From Mf105b01 sp965283695 (GTDB lineage Bacteria > Pseudomonadota > Alphaproteobacteria > Parvibaculales > Parvibaculaceae), in contig CBDIPP010000005.1 of the NCBI GenBank assembly GCA_965283695.1, positions 62,001 to 126,000 on the forward strand: DNA of 64,000 nt, in the 5' to 3' direction. Positions 7,681-16,750 of the stretch are shown here, one piece after another. The notes beneath the pieces were generated by a model, which did not search any database, was not told the DNA's origin, and worked only from the letters and a program-made list of their open reading frames with translations. Within the stretch, counting starts at the first letter, position 1. Each line of letters starts with the position of its first letter. The position numbers and the translations under genes were made by a program.

Positions 7681-10104
7681 TTACACGTCCAAGTTCACCA
7701 CGGACAGGGCGTTGTCCTGGATGAACTCACGGCGCGGCTCCACAATGTCACCCATGAGTTTGGCAAACAGATCATCTGCCTCATCCAGCTCGCGAATGCG
7801 CACCTGCAGAAGCGACCGCACTTCACTGTCCAAGGTCGTCTCCCAAAGCTGTTCCGGGTTCATCTCTCCGAGACCCTTGTAGCGGCTCAGCGCCAAGCCC
7901 TTTGTGCCCGCATCAAAGATCGCCTTCAGTAACTGGCTCGGCGAACGGATTTCATGCGACACGTCTTTCCGCGTCAGCGTGCCCGCCTTCACGTAAATTT
8001 CCTGCAGATGGGTCGCCATGCTGTCGAGACGCCGTGCGTCGGAACTGGCGATCAAAGGCCCGTCAATGGTGACATCTTCGGTCACACCGCGAACTTCGCG
8101 CTCAAACCGCAAGCCCCCATCCTGGGTTGGACGGCCCGTCCAGCCACGCTCCGTCTCATCAGACAGGAGATCAAGGCGTCGGGCGATATAGTCGGCCGCG
8201 CCCCGAGCTGCTTCCGCTTCTGAGAGAAGTTCCGGGTTCAACGCGCCAGCAATCGCCGCCTGTTCGACAGCGAATTTTGGATATTTGCTTGGCAGACCGC
8301 TCAGGATTCCATCAGCTTTGCGGGCCTGCTCGACAATCTCACGAAGATCATCACCCCCTCGCTGCGATCCGTCATGGGTTGTGAAGACCATGTCTTCCAA
8401 ACCCGTCGCTACAAGATAGTCCTGCAGACTTGGTTCGTCTTTGAGATAGGTCTCCGACTGACCCTTACGCACTTTGTAAAGCGGTGGCTGGGCAATATAG
8501 AGATGCCCGCGCTCGATCAGCTCCGGCATCTGCCGATAGAAGAACGTCAGCAGCAGCGTTCTAATGTGTGCGCCGTCCACGTCAGCATCGGTCATGATGA
8601 TGATTTTGTGGTAGCGGAGTTTTTCGATGTCGAAATCTTCGCGGCCAATGCCCGTACCCAGTGCGGTGATCAAGGTCCCGATCTGATCAGAGCCCAGCAT
8701 CTTGTCAAAACGAGCCCGCTCCACATTCAAGATCTTGCCTCGAAGTGGCAAAACAGCCTGAGACTTACGGTCCCGGCCCTGCTTAGCAGAACCACCCGCG
8801 CTATCGCCCTCGACGATGAACAGTTCGGACTTTGCCGGATCCCGCTCCTGGCAGTCCGCCAGTTTGCCGGGCAGGCTTGAGATGTCCAACGCCCCTTTGC
8901 GACGGGTGAGCTCGCGTGCCTTGCGCGCTGCTTCGCGGGCAGCGGCAGCTTCCACCACTTTGCCAACAATCGCCTTACCGGCCGCCGGATGCTCTTCAAA
9001 CCAGGTGGAGAGTGTCTCGTTCACACTGCTTTCAACAATCGGGCGCACTTCAGACGAGACGAGCTTGTCTTTTGTCTGGCTTGAAAATTTGGGGTCAGGG
9101 ACCTTTACCGACAGAACGCAGGTGAGGCCCTCGCGGGCGTCATCCCCTGTGAGCGTCACTTTTTCCTTTTTGGCAATCCCAGACGAGGCCGCATAACCGT
9201 TGATCACGCGGGTGAGCGCGCCCCGGAAACCTGCCAAGTGAGTACCGCCATCGCGCTGCGGAATGTTGTTTGTGAAACAGAGAACGTTCTCGTGATAGCT
9301 GTCATTCCACCACAGAGCCAGTTCGACCGTGACACCATCACGTTCTTCAGAGAGCGTAATAGGTTCTTCAATGAGTGCTGTCTTTGTCCGATCCAGGAAC
9401 TGAACAAAGGCCTTCAGACCGCCTTCATAAAGAAGCTCAATGGTTTTGGGCTCAGGATTGCGGGCATCCGTCAGCGTGATGCGCACGCCGGAATTGAGGA
9501 AGGCCAGCTCGCGCAGTCGATGTTCCAACGTCGCGTAATCATATTCGGTCGTCGTGAAAGTTTCCGATGACGCATGAAACGTCACCTGCGTGCCGCCCTT
9601 ATTGCCCGCATCGCCCACAACTTCCAATGGCGCCACGGAGACACCATTCTCGAAGCGCACAAGGTGTTCTTTGCCGTTGCGCCAGATCCGAAGCTCAAGC
9701 CAGTCCGACAGCGCGTTCACCACTGAAACGCCCACACCGTGCAGACCGCCAGAAACTTTGTAGGAATTCTGGTCGAACTTACCGCCAGCATGGAGCTGGG
9801 TCATGATGACTTCAGCAGCAGAGATGCCTTCTTCGGCATGAATGTCGGTAGGAATACCACGCCCATTATCTGAGACAGAGACGGACCCGTCGGGATTGAG
9901 TGTTACAGAGACCGTGTCGCAATGGCCTGCAAGCGCCTCATCAATCGCATTGTCGACGACTTCGTAAACCATGTGATGAAGGCCGGAGCCATCATCGGTA
10001 TCGCCGATATACATGCCGGGCCGCTTGCGCACCGCATCAAGGCCTTTGAGGACCTTAATGCTATCAGCGCCATAGTCGGCGCTCTTGTTGGCGTCATCCG
10101 CCAT
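7681..10104 (-). CDS. gyrB: DNA gyrase subunit B
   Basis: 807 residues. ATPase subunit of the A2B2 gyrase that introduces negative supercoils. The GHKL ATPase domain is at the N-terminus (VRKRPGMYIGDTDDG, DNGRGIPTDIH, GGLHGVGVSVVNALS), then the transducer domain, then the Toprim domain (IVEGDSAGGSAKQGRDR, MTDADVDGAHIRTLLL), and the C-terminal gyrB block (RYKGLGEMNPEQLW). An insert of about 150 residues between Toprim and the C-terminal block (LKDEPSLQDYL to the RKDVSHE region) is typical of proteobacterial gyrB. AAGGAG precedes the ATG. Usually next to recF; here a ClpP gene intervenes. Confidence 0.98.
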   Translation of the reverse strand: MADDANKSADYGADSIKVLKGLDAVRKRPGMYIGDTDDGSGLHHMVYEVVDNAIDEALAGHCDTVSVTLNPDGSVSVSDNGRGIPTDIHAEEGISAAEVIMTQLHAGGKFDQNSYKVSGGLHGVGVSVVNALSDWLELRIWRNGKEHLVRFENGVSVAPLEVVGDAGNKGGTQVTFHASSETFTTTEYDYATLEHRLRELAFLNSGVRITLTDARNPEPKTIELLYEGGLKAFVQFLDRTKTALIEEPITLSEERDGVTVELALWWNDSYHENVLCFTNNIPQRDGGTHLAGFRGALTRVINGYAASSGIAKKEKVTLTGDDAREGLTCVLSVKVPDPKFSSQTKDKLVSSEVRPIVESSVNETLSTWFEEHPAAGKAIVGKVVEAAAAREAARKARELTRRKGALDISSLPGKLADCQERDPAKSELFIVEGDSAGGSAKQGRDRKSQAVLPLRGKILNVERARFDKMLGSDQIGTLITALGTGIGREDFDIEKLRYHKIIIMTDADVDGAHIRTLLLTFFYRQMPELIERGHLYIAQPPLYKVRKGQSETYLKDEPSLQDYLVATGLEDMVFTTHDGSQRGGDDLREIVEQARKADGILSGLPSKYPKFAVEQAAIAGALNPELLSEAEAARGAADYIARRLDLLSDETERGWTGRPTQDGGLRFEREVRGVTEDVTIDGPLIASSDARRLDSMATHLQEIYVKAGTLTRKDVSHEIRSPSQLLKAIFDAGTKGLALSRYKGLGEMNPEQLWETTLDSEVRSLLQVRIRELDEADDLFAKLMGDIVEPRREFIQDNALSVVNLDV

Positions 10105-10149
10105 GCTCTGCTCCTTGGGGTTCGCTCTTGCGAGACATGTTCATGCAAA

Positions 10150-10194
10150 GGCATTGAGGCGCGGACCAGTGGTCCGCTGCCCCTCACCGATGCC
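10150..10194. repeat. Large nested inverted repeat in the clpP-gyrB gap
   Basis: Outer arms GGCAT/ATGCC and GAGG/CCTC enclose a perfect inner stem GCGGACC-agt-GGTCCGC (10161-10177). It lies between the clpP-like stop (10200) and the gyrB start (10104). No T tract follows on either strand, so it is not a standard terminator; it may form an RNA structure in the gyrB leader or a supercoiling-sensitive cruciform. Confidence 0.55.
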
Positions 10195-10199
10195 AGGTC

Positions 10200-10796
10200 T
10201 TAGCTGAGCTCATCAACCGATGTAACAATTTTGCTGACAACACCGTACTCGACAGCTTCCTCTGCACTCATCCAGAAGTCTCGGTTCGTATCTTCGACGA
10301 TTTTTTCGAAGGACTGACCTGTTGCTTTCGCAAAGATATGGTTGAGCCGCTCGCGCATCTTCAACACTTCGCGGGCCTGAATGTCGATCTCGGACGCTGA
10401 CCCACCCACGCCGCCGCGCGGTTCATGCAGCAAGAAGCGCGTGTTGGGCAGACAGAAACGATGTTCCTTATCGGCCGACACGAAAATCAATGCGCCTGCG
10501 CTTGCCACCCAACCAGTACCAAGCACACGGACGGTCGGCTTAATGAATTTGATCATGTCGTGGATCATGTCGCCGGATTCCACATGGCCGCCGGGCGACG
10601 AGACAACAACAGTGATCGGATCGTCAGACTCGCCAGCCATCGCCAACAGACGCTCACTTGTCGCGCGGGCGACACGGTCATTGATTTCACCGGTAATGAG
10701 AATCGTGCGGGATTTGAAAAGGCCACTTTCCAGCAGCGGGTTCGCCATGTTCTTCAGGAGGTCCGTCGGATCGGCGTCGTTCATCGAATGAGACAT
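10200..10796 (-). CDS. ClpP-family serine protease subunit
   Basis: 198 residues, close to normal ClpP length. The catalytic triad looks complete: Ser in GWVASAGALI, His in FLLHEPRGG and Asp in DTNRDFWMS. The handle-helix region (REVLKMRERLNHIFAKATGQ) is typical. ClpP forms a 14-mer degradation chamber fed by ClpA/ClpX-type ATPases. The divergence around the active site (ASAG rather than the usual ASMG) and the lack of an adjacent clpX suggest a paralogue and not the main ClpP. Its place between recF and gyrB is unusual. Confidence 0.85.
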   Translation of the reverse strand: MSHSMNDADPTDLLKNMANPLLESGLFKSRTILITGEINDRVARATSERLLAMAGESDDPITVVVSSPGGHVESGDMIHDMIKFIKPTVRVLGTGWVASAGALIFVSADKEHRFCLPNTRFLLHEPRGGVGGSASEIDIQAREVLKMRERLNHIFAKATGQSFEKIVEDTNRDFWMSAEEAVEYGVVSKIVTSVDELS

Positions 10797-10836
10797 GTAT
10801 CGGGGCTTCTTTGCGTTTTGAAGATGATTCTTTTCA

Positions 10837-10895
10837 GCCCCAAATATAGGTTGAAAATCAAGAGGTTACAACGCAACCGCTTATATTTCTGGGGC
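10837..10895. repeat. Inverted repeat upstream of the clpP-like gene
   Basis: GCCCCAAATATA (10837-10848) is complementary to TATATTTCTGGGGC (10882-10895) apart from a two-base bulge, with a smaller GGTT/AACC stem inside. It lies in the recF-clpP gap, within the expected leader of the clpP-like gene. No T tract follows. Confidence 0.45.
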
Positions 10896-10932
10896 CGTTT
10901 CAGAGCTTAAATAGCTAAGCGTTTTCAAGGCC

Positions 10933-12174
10933 TTAAAGAGGCGTCATTTCGGCCCGATTTTCTCGAACCACAAACCCTTGGGCGCGGGCGCCCAGAGATG
11001 AAAAAAGGCTCGCATCGGTGCCTGTCATCCAGGCCTGAATGCCCATATCGCAGAGCTCATCAAAGAGCGCTGCACGGCGGTCACTGTCCAGATGGGCGGC
11101 AACTTCATCCAACAAAAGGAGAGGCGATGTACCGGTCGTATGGGCGAGGAGCCGTGTGTTTGCCAGCATAAGACCCAGCAAAAGCGCCTTTTGCTCCCCT
11201 GTCGAGCAGGCCTTCGCCTCCATGTCTTTGGGCGCATGCCGGACCAGAAGATCGCTGCGATGGGGACCATCAAGGGTGCGTCCTGCGCCACGGTCCCGTG
11301 GCCGCATTTCTTCGAGAAGGGCGCGATAGCTGTCTTCTGCATCGGTTGCGGCGGTTCCGTTTGCGACGGCGCTTTCGAGCTCTCCCTCAAGGGCCAGAAC
11401 CGCCTTTGGGAAGGCGCTTTCGGCGGTTGCCTCTATCGCGCCTTTGAGACGTGCAATGGTCTCAACACGGGCAGCCGCCATGGCGACCCCATATTCTGCC
11501 ATCTGTTCTTCGATGGCGGCGTACCACATGGCGTCGCGCACATCTTCGCTCAGCAAACGATTGCGTTCTCTCAGCGCTTTCTCAAACGCATTCGCGCGCG
11601 TGCCGTGGCTTGGATCAAAGCCCATGACCAGCCGGTCCAGAAAGCGACGGCGACCCGTCGCACCGTCCATAAAGAGACGATCCTGGGCGGGCGTCAGCCA
11701 GAGCACACGCAGATAGTCTCCGAGCACGCCCGCACTTGATTGCGTTTCCCCATCAATGCGCACCATACGGGACCTCGGGGCATCGCCAACACTTGGTTCC
11801 TGACCAGTCCCGATGACGGTTTCATCACCATCGCGGGTCAGCGTTGCTGCCACTGCCCATCCATACCGCGCGTCTGTTTCACCGGAAGTTCTAAACCCGA
11901 GTTCGGTAAAGGGCACCCCGCGCAAGCCACGACCTGGAGAAAGGAGCGAGATGGCTTCGAGGAGATTGGTCTTGCCGGCTCCATTGGGGCCCGTCAGAAC
12001 GACCGGGCGGCCATCCAGGGCAAGAGCTGCGCGTTCATAGGAACGAAAATGCGTGACGACCAAGCGCGACAAATAAATTGCAGGCGCCGGGTCAAGTTCG
12101 GGCCCAGCAGCAGCCAGTCGTTGGCTATCAGGCCCACCTGACATGCTCTGATCCTCTGATTGGGCGCCGCTCAA
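10933..12174 (-). CDS. recF: DNA replication and repair protein RecF
   Basis: 413 residues. An SMC/ABC-type ATPase that acts with RecO and RecR to load RecA at gaps. Walker A is GPNGAGKTN, the signature motif is CSTGEQKAL and Walker B is LLLLDEVAAHLD. The N-terminal 30 residues before LSRLVVTHFRSYERAAL are Gln/Pro/Ala-rich and not conserved in the family, so translation may begin at the internal ATG at 12144. It follows dnaN in the classic order, separated by a strong terminator-like hairpin. Confidence 0.94.
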   Translation of the reverse strand: MSGAQSEDQSMSGGPDSQRLAAAGPELDPAPAIYLSRLVVTHFRSYERAALALDGRPVVLTGPNGAGKTNLLEAISLLSPGRGLRGVPFTELGFRTSGETDARYGWAVAATLTRDGDETVIGTGQEPSVGDAPRSRMVRIDGETQSSAGVLGDYLRVLWLTPAQDRLFMDGATGRRRFLDRLVMGFDPSHGTRANAFEKALRERNRLLSEDVRDAMWYAAIEEQMAEYGVAMAAARVETIARLKGAIEATAESAFPKAVLALEGELESAVANGTAATDAEDSYRALLEEMRPRDRGAGRTLDGPHRSDLLVRHAPKDMEAKACSTGEQKALLLGLMLANTRLLAHTTGTSPLLLLDEVAAHLDSDRRAALFDELCDMGIQAWMTGTDASLFSSLGARAQGFVVRENRAEMTPL

Positions 12175-12205
12175 GACCTGCTAGATCCCGTTGCGTCTAA
12201 CTTGA

Positions 12206-12240
12206 GCCAAAAACCGCACCAAGTTTGTGCGTTTTTTGGC
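12206..12240 (-). terminator. Terminator downstream of dnaN
   Basis: GCCAAAAACCGCAC (12206-12219) pairs with GTGCGTTTTTTGGC (12227-12240). On the minus strand the 3' arm contains GGTTTTTGGC, so the T tract is inside the stem, and both strands look similar. It lies 33 bases after the dnaN stop, before recF. Confidence 0.6.
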
Positions 12241-12272
12241 GCTTTGATGAATCTCGTTCAATGCAACAAGCT

Positions 12273-13385
12273 CTAAACGCGCATCGGCATCAGCACATAA
12301 AGCGCTGACTCATCATCCACATCTCGAATAACAGTTGGCGACCCGCTGTCTGCAAGAGAGAAGACCGCCTTGTCGCCATCGAGCTGGCCTGCAATGTCGA
12401 GCAGGTAGCGGGCGTTGAAGCCGATCTCCAAGGCATCAGAGCTATAGGCAACCCCAAGCTCTTCCGTGGCGCTGCCGCTGTCAGGGTTGGTGACGGTCAG
12501 AATGAGCCGCCCTTCTTCCATATTGAGCTTCACCGCGCGAGAACGCTCGGTCGAAATGGTTGAAACACGATCAACAGCCTCGGCAAATTTTTTGCCGTCC
12601 ACTTCCATGTCCTTGTCATTGCCTTCCGGAATAACCCGCGTGTAGTCAGGGAAGGTGCCATCGATGAGCTTTGACGTCAGGACCACGCCGCCAAATTCGA
12701 AGCGGATTTTCGTGTCCGATACACCAATGCGAACAATGCCTTCTTCCTCTTCCACCAGCTTTTGAAGCTCAAGGACGGTCTTGCGGGGAACGATGACACC
12801 AGGCATGCCTGCTGCTCCGTCCGGCAAAGGAAAGTCTGCCTGCGCCAGACGGTGACCGTCTGTGGCCACGGCGCGGAGCATGGGTGCCCCATCTTCCACC
12901 ATGTGCAGGTAGATGCCGTTTAGATAATAGCGTGTCTCTTCTGTGGAGATGGCAAAGCGGGTCTTATCGATCAAACGTCCTAAGGCTTCCGCCGGCATTT
13001 CAAAACGATGCGGTAAATCGCCCGCTGACATGGCCGGGAAATCTTCCTGCGGCAGCGCCTGGAGCGCAAAGCGCGAACGCCCGGCCTGGAGGGTGAGCTT
13101 CCCGTCTTCGCCGTCTGTGATCTCGACCTGGGCACCGTCGGGTAGTTTGCGGACGATGTCATAGAGCGTATGAGCAGACGCTGTGGTGCCGCCTTCCTGA
13201 CCAATGTCAGCTGTGGTTGCTTCGACAACTTCAATATCAAGGTCCGTCGCGGTGAGGCTCAACTGGCCCTGGCCCGCGCGCATCAACACATTTGACAGGA
13301 TCGGGATTGTGTTGCGGCGTTCGACGACACTTTGCACATGATTGAGCGACTTTAAGAGCGCACCGCGTTCAATTGTGATCTTCAT
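12273..13385 (-). CDS. dnaN: DNA polymerase III beta sliding clamp
   Basis: 371 residues from the ATG at 13385 (MKITIERGALLKSL), the conserved N-terminus of the family; an upstream in-frame extension has no homologous look and is not used. Three topologically similar clamp domains are present, and the protein ends LYVLMPMRV, the conserved C-terminus that forms part of the partner-binding pocket. The ring encircles DNA and tethers polymerase III, DnaA regulators and repair factors. A 347-base gap separates it from dnaA. Confidence 0.97.
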   Translation of the reverse strand: MKITIERGALLKSLNHVQSVVERRNTIPILSNVLMRAGQGQLSLTATDLDIEVVEATTADIGQEGGTTASAHTLYDIVRKLPDGAQVEITDGEDGKLTLQAGRSRFALQALPQEDFPAMSAGDLPHRFEMPAEALGRLIDKTRFAISTEETRYYLNGIYLHMVEDGAPMLRAVATDGHRLAQADFPLPDGAAGMPGVIVPRKTVLELQKLVEEEEGIVRIGVSDTKIRFEFGGVVLTSKLIDGTFPDYTRVIPEGNDKDMEVDGKKFAEAVDRVSTISTERSRAVKLNMEEGRLILTVTNPDSGSATEELGVAYSSDALEIGFNARYLLDIAGQLDGDKAVFSLADSGSPTVIRDVDDESALYVLMPMRV

Positions 13386-13732
13386 AGGTCCCCAAACTCT
13401 TCTTTCTTTTTTCGGCCTCACAACCAGATTGGAGCGCATCACGCAGTCAACAAGGTCTGCATTCTGCTCCCCCAGCAGGCTCACTTATTTGCTGGACGAT
13501 GGGTCTTTACGATGGCGGGACCCAGCAGGACGCACAACTAGCGCCCCTACAGCCTCGCGATCGGCCCGCTGCCCCGGGAATAGAGGGACAAATCGCCCGA
13601 TAAGAGACGCTAACTATACCAGAGGTGAGCCCGAGGGATAATGTTTTCCGCCCTTTCTAAGGGCAGATTATCCTCAAATTGTGTGCGGCTTCCACTCGGC
13701 CTCCATAGCCTCACGAGATCCAGACAGGTCAG
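13386..13732. other. dnaA-dnaN intergenic region with nested inverted repeat
   Basis: No gene was seen. At 13633-13675 an outer inverted repeat (GGATAAT / ATTATCC, one bulged G) encloses GCCCTT/AAGGGC, so a hairpin would form in the dnaA trailer about 60-100 bases after its stop. Both outer arms carry TTATCC, the first six bases of the DnaA-box consensus, but no full box. It may end the dnaA message or lie in the dnaN leader; there is no T tract. Confidence 0.45.
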
Positions 13733-15184
13733 CTACCCCAGATCGGGGCTCGTTCCTTCCAGCATCCGCTTTAGAAGATCCACATCCTCTTCCATGCCGC
13801 TGTCTTCCCGGCAGAGCTCGTCGATCCGACGCACCGCGTGGATCACAGTCGTGTGGTCACGCCCGCCAAACTTCCGGCCAATTTCTGGCAGGGAGCGCGT
13901 TGTAAGCTGCTTTGAGAGATACATGGCGATCTGACGTGGCCGAGCCACCGTTCGCGCCCGACGCGGCGAGAGCATGTCAGCCAGACGAATATTGTAATAT
14001 TGCGCCACGCGCCTCTGAATCTCTTCGATGGTGATCTTCGGCTCATTGGAGCGCAGAAGGTCTCGCAGTACTTCTTGCGCCATCTCAACAGAGATCGGCC
14101 GCCCAACCAGTGAGGCATAAGCCACAACCCGGGTAAGCGCACCCTCAAGTTCGCGAATATTGTTGGTGATCCGCTGCGCCAGAAGCTCGAGCACGCCCGG
14201 CGGCATCTCAACAGCGCCCGCCCGAAGAGCCAGCGAATCAGCCTTTGCCTGCAAGATGCCCAGACGCAATTCGTAGTCTGTCGCGTGAATGTCGGCGACG
14301 AGGCCCCAGCCCAAACGCGATTTGATGCGCTCTTCAATGCCTTCAAGATCAGATGGTGACCGATCTGCCGAAATGATGACCTGATGATTGTGGTCAATCA
14401 GTGCATTGAACGTGTGGAAGAATTCCTCCTGAGTGGAATCCTTACCAGAGATGAATTGCACATCATCGATCATCAAAACGTCGACCGTACGGAACTGCTG
14501 CTTGAACGCCATTGTGTCTTTAAAGCGAAGCGCACGGACAAACTGATACATGAACTTTTCAGCCGAAAGATAGAGCACCTTCCGGTCTGGATGCCTGCGG
14601 CGGATCTCCCAGGCAATCGCGTGCATCAGATGGGTTTTGCCAAGGCCCACACCGCCATAGAGGAAGAGTGGATTGAAGGTGACATCTGTTGCTTCCGCCA
14701 CACGCCGTGCTGCTGCATGGGCAAGTTCGTTTGACTTGCCAACGACGAAATTCTCAAAGGTGAAGCGCTCATCCAACGGTGCGCCCATGGCGTCCGGCGT
14801 CGCGTCATCATAGGTGGTGCGCTGGGTCGGCGTGGACGGTGTCGTTGCAGCAGGCGCCTTTGGCTTCTGGCTTACAATGCTGGCAGTCTCATCGCCGGGC
14901 AGTGGCGCTTCCATGCCTGTCGCGCGTGTATCAGCGCTCACGAGCACTTCGACGCGCTCAACGCTCGGGTCTTCATCCTGCCAAAGAAGAAGCAGCCGAT
15001 CCGATTGATGCGCAACCACCCAGGACCTGATGAACCGTGTTGGTGCGGTAACCATGACCTGACCATCACCAATGCCAATCAGCTCCAGGGGTTTGACCCA
15101 ACTATTGTAGGTCGCCTCTCCCAGCTCAACTGACATGCGTGCCTTCACACGTGCCCACTGGCTCGAGAGATCTTCACCGCCCAT
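13733..15184 (-). CDS. dnaA: Chromosomal replication initiator DnaA
   Basis: 483 residues from the ATG at 15184. This start was chosen because GAGGG lies seven bases upstream and MGGEDLSSQWARVKARM matches the usual DnaA domain I. Upstream in-frame starts at 15301 (ATG) and 15322 (GTG, with GGAAG upstream) would add 39 or 46 residues and cannot be excluded. Domain III has Walker A (GGVGLGKTH) and Walker B (VLMIDDVQFI). Domain IV ends with GGRDHTTVIHAVRRI, the DNA-box reading helix. It melts oriC and also regulates its own transcription. Confidence 0.96.
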   Translation of the reverse strand: MGGEDLSSQWARVKARMSVELGEATYNSWVKPLELIGIGDGQVMVTAPTRFIRSWVVAHQSDRLLLLWQDEDPSVERVEVLVSADTRATGMEAPLPGDETASIVSQKPKAPAATTPSTPTQRTTYDDATPDAMGAPLDERFTFENFVVGKSNELAHAAARRVAEATDVTFNPLFLYGGVGLGKTHLMHAIAWEIRRRHPDRKVLYLSAEKFMYQFVRALRFKDTMAFKQQFRTVDVLMIDDVQFISGKDSTQEEFFHTFNALIDHNHQVIISADRSPSDLEGIEERIKSRLGWGLVADIHATDYELRLGILQAKADSLALRAGAVEMPPGVLELLAQRITNNIRELEGALTRVVAYASLVGRPISVEMAQEVLRDLLRSNEPKITIEEIQRRVAQYYNIRLADMLSPRRARTVARPRQIAMYLSKQLTTRSLPEIGRKFGGRDHTTVIHAVRRIDELCREDSGMEEDVDLLKRMLEGTSPDLG

Positions 15185-15429
15185 TAGTGCACCCTCTTGA
15201 GGATGCTGGTCTTTTGAGAGGTCGCTCGATCCCACCTGCAAGCCATATTGTGTTTGATCGCCCCCATTGATCCCTCGTGCCGCGTTTTCGCTGTTCGACA
15301 TTCTATTTTGCCTATGCCCCACTTAAGCTTCCTACTGCAGTGCGTCCCCTTATCCGCGCTGCGGCATTCCGCCTCTTTTATTGTCGTTACCGATCAAGCT
15401 CTCGCTTCATCGTACATAATTAGCGCTTC

Positions 15430-15912
15430 CTAACTTTGGCGCCACGGCAGACCCGCCGCTTTCCATCCGTTTGAGTGTCCGCGGTGACGCTCCTCATCCA
15501 AATCACCTTCAAAGCCACCAGCTACATTGTGGGCTGCCCTAAACCCGGCGGCAGTCATTGCAACCGCAGCCGATCGCGACCGTACGCCTGAACGACAGAG
15601 AAAAAACAGGTTGGTTTCCTCTGACGCACCAACTTCCTTCACCGCTTGCGCAACCGTGGCCGCAAATTCTTCGTTCACGTTCATCGTGGGAAAGCTCTGC
15701 CACTCGACGCAGAACAGTTCCCTCCCCAAGGCCGATGTATCGGGAACGCCGACGAACGACCATTCCGCGTTGGTACGGACATCAATCAGAACAGAGTCTT
15801 TATCCTCAAGGAGAACACGCCAAGCTTCGTCGACAGTGACATCACCTGCATAGTCCGAAGGACGTTCTCCTTGAATCAGTGCAGGTTGTGATGATGTTCC
15901 GTTGACGCCCAT
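15430..15912 (-). CDS. Rhodanese-domain sulfurtransferase
   Basis: 160 residues from the ATG at 15912, preferred because GGAG lies just upstream and the longer frame adds residues outside the fold. A single rhodanese domain (about 30-140) opens with SVLIDVRTNAEWSFVG and has the active-site loop LCRSGVRSRS, with Cys as the persulfide carrier. Single-domain members move sulfane sulfur in various pathways; the acceptor is unknown. It sits between rpsT and dnaA, which are more often direct neighbours. Confidence 0.88.
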   Translation of the reverse strand: MGVNGTSSQPALIQGERPSDYAGDVTVDEAWRVLLEDKDSVLIDVRTNAEWSFVGVPDTSALGRELFCVEWQSFPTMNVNEEFAATVAQAVKEVGASEETNLFFLCRSGVRSRSAAVAMTAAGFRAAHNVAGGFEGDLDEERHRGHSNGWKAAGLPWRQS

Positions 15913-16388
15913 GTGCTCCGCATCTCTCCCCTTAATTCCAGGCCGACCAAACCTGTCACCGCTCCAGCACAACGGCGCTCTTCGACTGAGTCCGATCTTG
16001 GGTCGGACTGTCGCCTCTAAAGTAAATACTTTGGACGTCTCGATTTTTGGAAAATGAATACTTATAAAAAGGTAATCACTACTTACAAACCAAGTAATCA
16101 TTGCCGTCTACCGAGGCTGATAACCATACTGGGAGACGGCGGGAGTGGCAAGTAGCCTGTGGACGAATCCGTCAAAAAAAGTTTGAAAGATTCCACATGC
16201 GCGACGTTTAAAGAGCAAGCTGTTGCAAAACGCACACGCAGAGACACTTAGAAGACAGAAAATTGGTTGCGATAAATCGGCTTCCACAAGCCGATTTGTG
16301 TTGATCACAAAATGTAGCGATTCAACTGCGCGTACCTACTAGACGCATCATTACGTTATGTTCGTCGTCTTCACACACGTGTTTGCGC
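15913..16388. other. Gap between the rhodanese gene and rpsT: possible origin region
   Basis: No gene was found in this stretch upstream of the rhodanese-dnaA pair. It holds three near-matches to the last six bases of a DnaA box (TCCACA): TCGTCCACA on the minus strand at 16158-16166, GATTCCACA at 16189-16197 and GCTTCCACA at 16280-16288. A perfect ten-base stem with a four-base loop (AAATCGGCTT-ccac-AAGCCGATTT, 16274-16297) overlaps the third. Several A- or T-rich runs are present. No full TTATCCACA was seen, so origin identity is only a possibility. Confidence 0.35.
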
Positions 16389-16424
16389 AAAACAAAACCC
16401 CGAAACCGTAGACGGTGCCGGGGT
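16389..16424 (-). terminator. Rho-independent terminator of rpsT
   Basis: On the minus strand CCCCG-gc-ACCG pairs with CGGT-tt-CGGGG around TCTA and is followed by TTTTGTTTT. It lies about 60 bases downstream of the rpsT stop. Confidence 0.75.
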
Positions 16425-16483
16425 CGTTTCGGATCGCGCTGAGCGCTCTATCCTTTATTTAACAGATACTTGGGGGAAATCCC

Positions 16484-16750
16484 TCAAGCTCCGATAGCTT
16501 TGACGCGCTGTGCCAGACGAGACACTTTCCGGGACGCTGTATTTTTGTGCAGGATCCCTTTTTGCGCACAGCGCATAATTTCTGGCTGAGCTGCCTTGAG
16601 AGCGCTATTTGCTGCCGACTGGTCGCCCGCCGCAATGGCTTCTTCGACTTTACGAACCTGCGAACGCATTTGTGTGCGGCGGTTCTTGTTTACAGCGGTG
16701 CGGCGCTCAATCTGGCGGATCGCTTTTTTTGCCGATTTGGTATTGGCCAT
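16484..16750 (-). CDS. rpsT: 30S ribosomal protein S20
   Basis: 88 residues, basic and Ala/Lys/Arg-rich, starting MANTKSAKKAIRQIERR as expected for S20, which binds 16S rRNA near the bottom of the 30S body. Length matches the family. It has its own promoter (16870-16898) and terminator (16389-16424), so it is probably a single-gene transcript. The rpsT-dnaA neighbourhood is common in alphaproteobacteria. Confidence 0.97.
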   Translation of the reverse strand: MANTKSAKKAIRQIERRTAVNKNRRTQMRSQVRKVEEAIAAGDQSAANSALKAAQPEIMRCAQKGILHKNTASRKVSRLAQRVKAIGA

